DNA of 26,582 nt, from positions 1 through 26,582 of the forward strand of contig CAYQJS010000065.1 in the NCBI GenBank assembly GCA_964417895.1, written 5' to 3'. Shown here one piece after another: positions 6,687-13,222 of this stretch. A program made the translations under genes and the position numbers. The notes under the pieces are model-generated. The model worked only from the letters and a program-made list of their open reading frames with translations. It had not been told where the DNA came from and did no database searches. Each line of letters starts with the position of its first letter. Positions within the stretch are counted from its first letter, which is position 1. The DNA comes from CAYQJS01 sp964417895. GTDB lineage: Bacteria; Chloroflexota; UBA6077; SHYK01.

Positions 6687-7820
6687 ATGAAAGAGATTGT
6701 GTTTCTGGTGGGATCGCTGAATCAGACGGGCGGGATGGAGCGGTTCAATCGGCTGTTCAGCCGGGCGCTCGGGGAGTACTGCAGTCTGCACGACTATCGT
6801 CTAACGGTGCTAGCGCTGGCGGACCGCGCTGTTTCCGAGGAATCGGCGCACGCGCCGGATCTGCGCTGCTTTGGGGGGAGCCGAGCGCGTTTCGCGCGCG
6901 CCGCGTTGAGGGCGGCGTTGGGTTCGGATCTCCTGGTGATCGGCCTCTCGAATTTCCTGCCTCTGGCGCTGCCATTGATTGGCGTGGCACGCGTGCGGCG
7001 GCGGCCCAAGATCACCCTGGTGCTCTTCGGCATCGAAGCCTGGGTGCGGTGGGGCTGGTTGAGCCGCCTTGCAGGGCGATCGCTCAATCGCTTGGTGTCG
7101 ATTAGCCAACACACGGCCGACAGATGCGTGGAGGCCAACGATCTCAGGCACGTGCCAGTAGATGTCTGTGCGATCCCGCTGGATCCGTCCTTCCAGCCCT
7201 ACCTCGACTCGCCTGCTTCGATGGAAGAGGCTCACGAGCCAGCCCTACTCACGGTTACGCGCCTGGGGAGCTTGGGAGAGTACAAGGGTGTGGATACCGT
7301 GATCCACGCGCTCCCGGCGATCCAAGAGTCCTGCCCCGGGGCCCGCTACGTGGTGATCGGCGACGGCGACCTGGTGCCGGACCTGAGAGCTCTCGCGGAG
7401 CGCCTGGGCGTTGGTGGAGCGGTCGAGTTCCGCGGGAACGTGAGCGACGAGGATCTGGTCCGGGCGTACCGGGATTGTTCCGTGTTCGTCATGCCCAGCG
7501 CCGGTGAGGGGTTCGGCATTGTCTACGTGGAGGCGATGGCCTTCGGCCGGCCGGCCGTGGCGGCCAGCGCTGGAGGGGCGCCGGAGGTCGTCAGCGAGGG
7601 CGTCACTGGCCTGCTCGTGCCGTACGGCGACGTGGAGGCGCTGGCCGACGTGCTGACGCGTTTGCTTCGCGACCCTGGCCTTCGCCAATCGATGGGTGCT
7701 GCGGGGCAAGCCCGTGTGGCTGAATTGTTTACGTATGATCGGTTTCGAGCGCGTGTTTGGGAAAGCGTCGACTCGGTCCTCCGGCCGCGCGGGCGCTTGA
7801 GGCCTACGGGGCCCTGGTGA
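6687..7820 (+). CDS. GT4-family glycosyltransferase (GT-B fold)
   Basis: The protein has 377 residues, the normal GT4 length. The ATG at 6687 begins MKEIVFLVGSLNQTGGMERF, the expected N-terminal strand and Gly-rich loop. The nucleotide-sugar domain has LTVTRLGSLGEYKGVDTVI, then VVIGDGDLVPDLRALAERLG, then the EX7E region PSAGEGFGIVYVEAMAFGRP with GLLVPYGDVEAL. It would transfer a sugar from an NDP-sugar to a lipid-linked glycan at the cytoplasmic membrane. It stands alone between accessory islands. A broken copy of its first 30 codons lies at 4002-4091. Donor and acceptor are unknown. Confidence 0.92.
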   Translation: MKEIVFLVGSLNQTGGMERFNRLFSRALGEYCSLHDYRLTVLALADRAVSEESAHAPDLRCFGGSRARFARAALRAALGSDLLVIGLSNFLPLALPLIGVARVRRRPKITLVLFGIEAWVRWGWLSRLAGRSLNRLVSISQHTADRCVEANDLRHVPVDVCAIPLDPSFQPYLDSPASMEEAHEPALLTVTRLGSLGEYKGVDTVIHALPAIQESCPGARYVVIGDGDLVPDLRALAERLGVGGAVEFRGNVSDEDLVRAYRDCSVFVMPSAGEGFGIVYVEAMAFGRPAVAASAGGAPEVVSEGVTGLLVPYGDVEALADVLTRLLRDPGLRQSMGAAGQARVAELFTYDRFRARVWESVDSVLRPRGRLRPTGPW

Positions 7821-7887
7821 ATAACCGGTCCAGGTGCTGGCCGAGCTCGGAAGTGCAGTGAATTGATGACAAACAGAGGAGCGAAAA

Positions 7888-8136
7888 ATGGCGAGCTCGT
7901 ATGTGGTGACAGGAATGCTGAGCAAAGGGCGCGTCGTACGACTGGATGTGCCTGTGCCGCTCGACGATATCAGAGTCAGGGTGAGCATCGAGCCGCTGGC
8001 GGCCGGGGCTGCCCGGCCCTACATTCATGTCATCACCGAGATTCGTCGGCGCCAGACCGCTCGCGGGCACGTTGCGCCCCCTCGCGAGGAGGTCGACCGC
8101 CTCGTTGGCAATGAACGGGATAGTTGGAGAACTTGA
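7888..8136 (+). CDS. VapB-like antitoxin (partner destroyed)
   Basis: An 82-residue protein with a beta-type N-terminus (VVTGMLSKGRVVRLDVPVPL, then VRVSIEPL). A C-terminal helix ends RRRQTARGHVAPPREEVDRL, then VGNERDSW. This tail (RQxARGHxPPxREEVDxxxxxERDSW) is typical of small antitoxins encoded directly before PIN toxins. The ribosome site AGAGGAG at about 7876 supports the ATG at 7888. A GTG-started frame beginning MRIYLD follows 3 bp after the stop, but that PIN toxin is broken, so this looks like an orphan antitoxin. Confidence 0.7.
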   Translation: MASSYVVTGMLSKGRVVRLDVPVPLDDIRVRVSIEPLAAGAARPYIHVITEIRRRQTARGHVAPPREEVDRLVGNERDSWRT

Positions 8137-8139
8137 CGG

Positions 8140-8301
8140 GTGCGGATCTATCTCGACATCGCCCCGTGGCTTGCAGAAGCTGTGAAGCTCAGCGACATCA
8201 CCCCTCGGAGCTGTCCAAGCGTGTCTGCCGGCTCGAACGGATGCCGCGGAACTGAATCGCATGGGCGGGGTTTCACAGTTTCTGACATGGTTCGGTTATG
8301 A
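8140..8301 (+). pseudogene. Truncated VapC PIN toxin
   Basis: The frame begins at a GTG, three bases after the antitoxin stop, and reads MRIYLDIAPW. PIN toxins of this type start MRIYLDTSV with the first catalytic Asp at position 6, so the beginning is right. From about residue 7 the sequence no longer resembles a PIN domain, and the frame ends after 53 residues. No further acidic PIN motifs are visible. A large internal deletion or replacement has removed the toxin. Confidence 0.5.
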
Positions 8302-8392
8302 GGCCTGGTTCGCGCGCGTTGTGCTGTGCGGGATTCTAAACGCGGTGGCCGGTCGGGCGGTGAGGCCGAGTCATCAGAGCTACGCGGGCTGA
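8261..8392 (+). pseudogene. Possible glycosyltransferase remnant
   Basis: This short frame contains WFGYEAWFARVV and ends SHQSYAG followed by a stop. The intact GT4 gene at about 7021-7125 reads LFGIEAWVRWGW and SISQHTADRC at similar spacing, and short DNA stretches also match (ttcgg.at.ga.gcctgg). The resemblance is weak and could be chance. If real, it is a second scrap of a GT4 gene between an antitoxin island and the flippase. Confidence 0.25.
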
Positions 8393-8432
8393 TGCGACTG
8401 GAGGCCGTCTGACGCTGCCCAGCCGCCGAGAG

Positions 8433-9731
8433 TTGGCAGCTTGCTTCGCGGCCTACCGCGGCGCCCTCGCCGCCCGGGCCTGGAACCGCTTGCCGCGTCT
8501 CCCAGGGCTACCGCTGACCGCGGCTAGCACGGTTGGCCTTGCCGGCGTCAACATGATCACCGGGGTGCTGCTCGCCAGGGAGCTGGGCCCCGAGGCGCGG
8601 GGGGAGCTGGCCATCGCGATTCTCTGGCCGGCCTGTTTTCAGACGGTCGCCGCCTTTGGCCTGCCGCAGGCGATTGCGTTTTTTTCGGGCAGACATCGAG
8701 ATGATCCGAGCGGCGTTGCCACCGCGGCCCTGGGCTTGGGCATCGTGCAGGCGTGCGTGGTCGCCGCCGCCGGTTGGTTGCTGCTGCCGACAGTCCTGCA
8801 GTCGCAGCCGGTGAGCGTGCTCGCGATGAGCCGGGTGTACCTGCTGGCGACCGCCGTCGACTTCCTCGGCGGGTACGGGGCCTTCATGGTCCTCGGCGTC
8901 GCGCGACTTCATCTGTGGAATGCTATGCGAGCTCTTGGCCCCTGCTCTTACCTCCTCGGTCTGCTGTTGTTACTGCAAGCCGGGGCGCTGGATGGCCCGA
9001 ACGTCGTGCGCGTGTTGCTGGTCAGTGCCGGCATCCAGGCGACGCTCCAGCTGGGGGTGCTGACGCGGCTGGCTGGCCTCCGGCGCGAGGTGGACGCCCA
9101 GCTCATTCGCAGCATTCTCGCGAACGGCGGCAGAACCTGGCCTGAGTCGTTAGGGTTCCTCCTCCGCGGACGCATAGACCAGCTGCTCATGAGTCTTCTC
9201 CTCCAACCTCTGGACCTCGGGCTCTACGCCGTCGCTTTCGGCTGGGCCACAGGCGCCGGGCTCATCGGTTCGGCGATTGGCCCGGTAGCGTTCGCGCGCA
9301 CCGCTTCGAGCAGGAGCGCGTCGGAAGCCTCAGGGCACTTCAGGGCCGCGTTCCAGCTCAGCTTGCTGGTGAACGGCGCTACCGGCGCGCTCCTGCTGGC
9401 CGCAACGCCAGCGGCAGTATTGCTTCTCTTCGGGGACGATTTCGGGCCCGCGATCCCGGCCGCCGGCGTACTGGTGGTGGCGAGCGCGCTGAACGGCATC
9501 AGGTTAGCTCTCGCCGACGGCCTGCGGGGTCTTGGCCGGCCGAGCGTGCCAAGCGTCGCCGAGTGGATGGCCCTGGCCGTGACTGTCTGCGCGCTCCCGC
9601 CGTTGCTGTCGACGCTGGGTATTCTCGGGGCAGCGTTCGCCGCTTGCCTTGGCTCCGCGTCGGCGCTCGCCGTCCTCGCGCACAGCTCGCGGTCCGCGCT
9701 GCGACGCCCATCCGCTTCAGGAGCCGTCTAG
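8433..9731 (+). CDS. Wzx-type polysaccharide flippase (MATE/MOP superfamily)
   Basis: The protein has 432 residues and about 12 hydrophobic segments spread along its length, for example LTAASTVGLAGVNMITGVLLA near the N-terminus and SYLLGLLLLLQAG midway. The early motif VLLARELGPEARGELAIAIL is typical of polysaccharide-transport members of the MOP superfamily. It should flip undecaprenyl-linked repeat units across the inner membrane. The start is a TTG at 8433, and no ATG or GTG lies upstream in frame before non-coding sequence, so the first residues are uncertain. A methyltransferase gene follows within 20 bp, suggesting one transcript. Confidence 0.88.
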   Translation: MAACFAAYRGALAARAWNRLPRLPGLPLTAASTVGLAGVNMITGVLLARELGPEARGELAIAILWPACFQTVAAFGLPQAIAFFSGRHRDDPSGVATAALGLGIVQACVVAAAGWLLLPTVLQSQPVSVLAMSRVYLLATAVDFLGGYGAFMVLGVARLHLWNAMRALGPCSYLLGLLLLLQAGALDGPNVVRVLLVSAGIQATLQLGVLTRLAGLRREVDAQLIRSILANGGRTWPESLGFLLRGRIDQLLMSLLLQPLDLGLYAVAFGWATGAGLIGSAIGPVAFARTASSRSASEASGHFRAAFQLSLLVNGATGALLLAATPAAVLLLFGDDFGPAIPAAGVLVVASALNGIRLALADGLRGLGRPSVPSVAEWMALAVTVCALPPLLSTLGILGAAFAACLGSASALAVLAHSSRSALRRPSASGAV

Positions 9732-9748
9732 ATACCGTGGTCCAGGCC

Positions 9749-10414
9749 ATGTTCAGCGATACAGCCCGGGAGTTCGCCGAGACCATTGACGCGTCGATCG
9801 CGGCGCGGACGTACACGCGCGGCGAGTTGTTCGTTCGGGCAGTGCAGCGCGCGGTTCGGCCCCACGGGCAAGTGCTTGACTACGGCTGTGGCCCCGGTCG
9901 ACTGGCCCACCTCATCGCGGAGCAGGGGTACCGAGTGCACGGCCTCGACCCGTCCCCCGCAATGATCGCCGAGGCGGTCAGGCAGGATATCGACGGGCTA
10001 GGGGTACTGTTCGAGGTCGGCGGAGGTGGGGAGGCGCGCAGGGGCGGCGGTTACGACGGGATCGTGTGCTCGAGCGTCATCGAGTACGTCCCCGACCCTG
10101 AGGGTCTCTTGGAGGAGTTTCGCCGATGGCTCCGCCCCGAGGGCGCCCTTATCATCAGCTTCGCGAATCGCGTGAGCCTCTGGCGCAGGTATGCGCAGTG
10201 GCGATTCGGCCAGACGGCGCCCCATTACAGGTTCCAGTGCAACGTGTACACGGCCAGGGCGTTCCTGGCTCTGTTGGAACGAGCAGGTTTCTCAGTCACT
10301 TCCGCGCCGGTCTTCTTCGAGGTGCCTCCGCTCGACAAGCGACCGTATCTCGCCTTCCTTAGCCGCTCGCCGTTGATCGGAACGCTCGGGCTCGTCGTTT
10401 CGCAACGCCTGTAG
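9749..10414 (+). CDS. Class I SAM-dependent methyltransferase
   Basis: The protein has 221 residues from the ATG at 9749; an in-frame GTG at 9737 would add four. SAM-binding motif I is DYGCGPG at residues 44-50, followed by the acidic end of strand 2 (HGLDPSP) and a motif near IVCSSVIEYVPDPEGLLEEF. The C-terminal half (IISFANRVSLWRRYAQWRFG and later FFEVPPLDKRPYLAFLSRSP) is distinctive. It recurs in the pseudogene at 15265-15878, a degraded paralogue. It probably methylates a sugar hydroxyl or a lipid-linked intermediate. It follows the flippase gene closely. Confidence 0.9.
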   Translation: MFSDTAREFAETIDASIAARTYTRGELFVRAVQRAVRPHGQVLDYGCGPGRLAHLIAEQGYRVHGLDPSPAMIAEAVRQDIDGLGVLFEVGGGGEARRGGGYDGIVCSSVIEYVPDPEGLLEEFRRWLRPEGALIISFANRVSLWRRYAQWRFGQTAPHYRFQCNVYTARAFLALLERAGFSVTSAPVFFEVPPLDKRPYLAFLSRSPLIGTLGLVVSQRL

Positions 10415-10752
10415 CTCGGCACATGGGGACCACCCCACGTTGCGTCTTTCCAATCTGATCGTCGCGGTGAGAGGCACAGGAGCGATCCGGTCCGGGATAA
10501 CGCGCGCGCTTGACGAGTTGCTACACTACGAATCAGGGCCTAGGAACAGACCTGAATGAGCGTGACCACTCAGGGTTCTGAGAAGGCCTCTTTTGGGGGA
10601 TAATTCTGGATTTAACATACCCACGGGTGGGAGCTAGCGTTGTCGTGGGTGCAGCCGCGCCACGTGCCTCCGGCACCATACGTTTGTCAATACAACTGTG
10701 TGGCCGACGTGCTACACTTGTTCTAAAGAGGAGAGCGGGAGAGGGAGCGGCG
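10415..10752. other. 338-bp gap upstream of the Panacea-2 module
   Basis: No intact gene is visible. It holds a 20-base exact copy (10505-10524) of part of the 4331-4450 helical-gene fragment, reading TRALDELL here before an early stop. It also holds a TGCTACACT element and the inverted TAGAAC-type word just before the antitoxin gene. A short hairpin (TGGGG, loop, CCCCA near 10422-10436) follows the methyltransferase stop but has only a weak T tract. Confidence 0.5.
10717..10726 (-). promoter_or_regulatory. Inverted copy of the TAGAACAAG operator-like word
   Basis: CTTGTTCTAA here is the exact reverse complement of TTAGAACAAG at 4503-4512. Both lie within about 50 bp of the start of a Panacea antitoxin gene, and both are preceded at short distance by GCTACA. 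A 10-base match between two otherwise diverged upstream regions is suggestive of a shared regulator site, but not proof. Confidence 0.35.
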
Positions 10753-11307
10753 ATGGACGAGTACAAGCCGCAATACGACTCAGCGAAGCTCAAGGAACTG
10801 ATCGTTTATATCGCGCACCAGTCGCGGGACGATCCGATGTTCGGGGCGGTAAAGCTCAACAAGATTCTGTACTACGCCGACTTCTACGCCTATCGTACTC
10901 TGGGCGAACCGATCTCGGGCGCGGAGTACCAGCGGCTACCGGAAGGGCCAGCGCCCCGCTCGCTGTTGACCGCCCGCCACGATCTTCTCGCAGATGGGGC
11001 TATCGAGATCGAGCACCGTCAGGCGTTCAATCATGTCCAGCAGCGCGTGGTTCCCAAGCGGGCGGCTCGGCCTGGCGTCCTGAGCGAGCGGGAAATGGCT
11101 CTCGTGGATGAAGTCATCACAGCTCTACGATTCATGAATGCCCGTCAGGTCAGTGACATGTCGCACGAGGAACTGGGATGGCGGCTCGTGGGCGACTATG
11201 AGACGATCCCGTACCCAACGGCGTTTCTCTCCGCGGAGCCACTGACACAGGATCAGATTGAGCGCGGCCTAGAAGTGGCGAGAAAGCACGAACTCGTTGG
11301 ACGATAG
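10753..11307 (+). CDS. Panacea-domain (DUF4065) antitoxin, second copy
   Basis: The protein has 184 residues from the ATG at 10753, which follows a purine-rich ribosome site (GAGAGGGAG). It shows the same signature as the 4549 gene: LKELIVYIAHQSRDDPMFGA, then VKLNKILYYADFYAY, then SGAEYQRLPEGPAP. The end has MNARQVSDMSHEELGWRLV. The two copies have diverged strongly and this one is more GC-rich, so they are unlikely to be a recent duplication. It overlaps the next gene by 11 bp, again antitoxin first. Its likely role is neutralising the downstream product and repressing the operon. Confidence 0.9.
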   Translation: MDEYKPQYDSAKLKELIVYIAHQSRDDPMFGAVKLNKILYYADFYAYRTLGEPISGAEYQRLPEGPAPRSLLTARHDLLADGAIEIEHRQAFNHVQQRVVPKRAARPGVLSEREMALVDEVITALRFMNARQVSDMSHEELGWRLVGDYETIPYPTAFLSAEPLTQDQIERGLEVARKHELVGR

Positions 11308-11566
11308 CTCGGCACCTTGGAGTCTCGTTGAAGGCGAGTACTTCAAGGAACAGGCTGCCGAGTATGCCGGCTCGATCCGCAGATGGGATGAGATTTCCAT
11401 GGCTATCACTTTTGGCGTTGCGAGAAACCCGCTGGTTGGCCAGGGGTACCCTGGAGTACCGGGGTTCTTCTCTATCCCAATCGCATCGGACCCACCGCTC
11501 ATCCTGCACTACTTTGCGGATATGCAAACGCGCCAAATCACGCTGCTAGAGCTGAATCTGACGTGA
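11297..11566 (+). CDS. Small RelE/ParE-like putative toxin paired with Panacea-2
   Basis: The product has 89 residues and starts at a TTG inside the Panacea gene (11-bp overlap). It has a helical first half (YFKEQAAEYAGSIRRWDEIS) and then NPLVGQGYPGVPGFFSIPI, then LILHYFADMQTRQITLLELN. The last strand pair (ILHYFAD, ITLLEL) is like the C-terminal strands of RelE/ParE toxins. It has little direct sequence similarity to the 5084 product, although the layout is the same. I infer a toxin role from its position. The exact family is unknown to me. Confidence 0.6.
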   Translation: MDDSSAPWSLVEGEYFKEQAAEYAGSIRRWDEISMAITFGVARNPLVGQGYPGVPGFFSIPIASDPPLILHYFADMQTRQITLLELNLT

Positions 11567-11641
11567 CCGCGGTGGCAGCAATGGCCGACGCGGGCGGGCA
11601 GACATCAAGAAATTGCCTAAGCAGCGGGGTTCTAGATTTCC

Positions 11642-11754
11642 CTCTATCCGCTGAGCCCCGAGGACGCACTACGCGGGTTGCTCCAACACCTCCGCCGGAT
11701 AAGCCAACTGCCGATAAGTCATCGAAGAATCCCGGGCCGAAACCCTTTCCTTGA
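11642..11754 (+). pseudogene. Remnant of a Pro/Lys-tailed small protein (LYPLS...LLQ)
   Basis: One frame reads LYPLSPEDALRGLLQ. The next frame continues TPPPDKPTADKSSKNPGPKP to a stop at 11754, so a one-base shift separates the halves. A matching piece at 25833-25952 reads LYPLSFAEAAEHSLKSPPPP followed by a Lys-rich tail. Upstream DNA also matches (gcctaagcagc in both). A GTG overlapping the toxin stop (GTGA at 11563-11566) opens a 63-codon frame that joins the tail. The parent protein is unknown to me. Confidence 0.5.
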
Positions 11755-11755
11755 G

Positions 11756-11850
11756 TCATTGGTAGGTCAGTCGTTTTCCCGCTGCATTGGGGATTGTGAG
11801 TGCTGCACGATCAGAATCGCGCATCTTCCGCGTGCTGTGATTACGCTTTT
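11756..11850 (-). pseudogene. IS1595-family transposase C-terminal tail
   Basis: On the - strand the frame reads NHSTRKMRDSDRAALTIPNA, then AGKRLTYQ and a stop at 11756-11758. The pattern RKM-D-x-x-R-x-x-L-x-x-x-x-AxGKRLTY is the C-terminus of IS1595-type transposases, and matches the tail of the element near 26.0 kb (RKMIDADRTELTIRKTAGEA). Nothing upstream of it on the - strand is recognisable as the catalytic core. Confidence 0.65.
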
Positions 11851-12135
11851 GTGGGGTTAAACAGAGCACCCGGGCAAAGACGGTCGGTCCCTAACCCACA
11901 CAGACACCTCCTCCGTCGAGACTGGGCTCACGCTTATGCCGAGGCGAATGAGAATCACCTCGGGTATCCGAGCTCCGATGTGAGGGCGCAGCTAATGCAA
12001 TGTGCCGCCAAGCTGGTTGAAAGCAGTGACGAAGATGCGAAGGGTGTTGATTGCTGTCAGGATGAACTCGCCTATGTACGGAAGTCGCCAACGCCTGCGG
12101 TTAGTACCGGTGGGCGTTCAGAGGGACGGCCATGA
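11800..12135 (+). CDS. Hypothetical small protein upstream of the 12132 gene, doubtful
   Basis: The frame has 111 codons, but its first 25 or so overlap the antisense IS1595 tail and are unlikely to be real. The last 70 residues (for example RDWAHAYAEANENHLGYPSS, then LVESSDEDAKGVDCCQDEL) have a plausible helical composition. The stop overlaps the next start in the ATGA manner, which favours a real gene whose beginning has been damaged. No start codon or family is convincing. Confidence 0.35.
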   Translation: MLHDQNRASSACCDYAFVGLNRAPGQRRSVPNPHRHLLRRDWAHAYAEANENHLGYPSSDVRAQLMQCAAKLVESSDEDAKGVDCCQDELAYVRKSPTPAVSTGGRSEGRP

Positions 12136-12704
12136 GCCGTGACAGGATAACGAAGAAGTCCTTTGCCTCCCTTGTCGGGGGCGGCCCAGCGGTTTCGTCG
12201 TTGCGGGTTGAGAATCCCTCCGCTCAAACAACGGAGGTCTTGATCGAGGCCTGGGGCTCGCGACTCTTCTTGTTACCCGGGCGCCAGTACGTACTCGTAG
12301 CTGAGGGGGTACAGGATCCCACCAACGGGATTACCGCCGAATTGGGCGAGCCCCTCACGCTCTGGCCGGCAGGACGGAAAGCAAACTTTATCGTCCGGGA
12401 TGACGGGAACTTGGTCTGGGACGATGAACAGCCAAGCCAAGTGATTCAAGATCTGAAGCATCCGTCAGTCCTCCGAGCCCTGCGTTGGTTAAAGGACGAA
12501 TCCAGTTCTCGCGTTGGGAACATCGCTGGGGACGAGTTTCGCACCCGTATCGAGCGTAGGCAAGGCGAGGATCAGATCAGAGCGGATATCGACCTGTTAT
12601 TAGTCGAGCAGGGGGTAGTGTCGGTAACTGACAACGCTGTGTCTCTAACGGAATGGGGCCGTGCTTTCCTAGAAGGGAGGATAGTCCCTTCGTTGGCCAT
12701 GTGA
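12132..12704 (+). CDS. Unrecognised 190-residue protein coupled to a HigA-like antitoxin
   Basis: I do not recognise this protein. Residues about 20-95 look all-beta: SSLRVENPSAQTTEVLIEAW, then GSRLFLLPGRQYVLVAEG, then NFIVRDDGNLVWDDE. Residues about 110-185 look helical, with RADIDLLLVEQGVVSVTDNA then VSLTEWGRAFLEG, which resembles a winged-helix unit. There is no signal peptide or membrane segment. Its ATG overlaps the preceding stop (ATGA), and its TGA overlaps the GTG start of the HigA-like gene (GTGA). It occupies the position where HigB, normally about 100 residues, would sit, but does not resemble it. Toxin, regulator or unrelated passenger are all possible. Confidence 0.75.
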   Translation: MSRDRITKKSFASLVGGGPAVSSLRVENPSAQTTEVLIEAWGSRLFLLPGRQYVLVAEGVQDPTNGITAELGEPLTLWPAGRKANFIVRDDGNLVWDDEQPSQVIQDLKHPSVLRALRWLKDESSSRVGNIAGDEFRTRIERRQGEDQIRADIDLLLVEQGVVSVTDNAVSLTEWGRAFLEGRIVPSLAM

Positions 12705-13141
12705 CCCACGGATTAACGGAGGTGTTTGGACTACATGACAGCTATTCTGCAAGTCCGCAAGAACTCAAAGAGCACTGGACGGAGGTCAGTCCACTCCTGT
12801 GGATTCGCGACGAGCACGACTACGAGCTAGCCGTGGAACGCCTCAATTGTCTTTTGGATGAGGTCGGAACTGACGAGCAGCACCCGCTGTATACCCTGTT
12901 AGACACTCTGGGGACGCTCGTGCATGCCTATGAAGAGCAACATCATCCCATGCCCGAATGCAGTGGAGTGGATGTCCTCCGATTCCTTATGGAAGAGCAT
13001 GGCCTGACCCAGTCAGACCTGCAGGAAGTCGGCTCACAAGGTGTTGTTTCAGATACTCTCAGGGGCAAGCGCGCGCTCAATGTCAGGCAGATTCGCGCCC
13101 TGGCAGAGCGGTTCCGGGTGTCGCCCGCCGTGTTCGTCTAA
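12701..13141 (+). CDS. higA: HigA-like helix-turn-helix antitoxin
   Basis: The protein has 146 residues from the GTG at 12701, chosen because it overlaps the upstream stop (GTGA). A later GTG at 12722 is possible. The middle (LLDEVGTDEQHPLYTLLDTL, then VHAYEEQHHPMPE) and the XRE helix-turn-helix (FLMEEHGLTQSDLQEVGSQG, then VVSDTLRGKRALNVRQIRAL) are strongly typical of HigA antitoxins. HigA binds HigB and represses the operon. No HigB is visible on either strand nearby; the only coupled partner is the unrecognised 12132 gene. Confidence 0.85.
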   Translation: MTHGLTEVFGLHDSYSASPQELKEHWTEVSPLLWIRDEHDYELAVERLNCLLDEVGTDEQHPLYTLLDTLGTLVHAYEEQHHPMPECSGVDVLRFLMEEHGLTQSDLQEVGSQGVVSDTLRGKRALNVRQIRALAERFRVSPAVFV

Positions 13142-13222
13142 ACAACCCAGCAGGAAACACGTGTCCTGCGCAGCCGGACCTTCCGCGCGAGGCCTCCTCA
13201 TTAACCGGCGCTGACGGGGTTG

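Noticed and set aside
13151..13168. Imperfect palindrome around ACACGTGT after the HigA stop
   Set aside because: Arms are uneven and it lies downstream of the TA genes, so an operator role is not supported.
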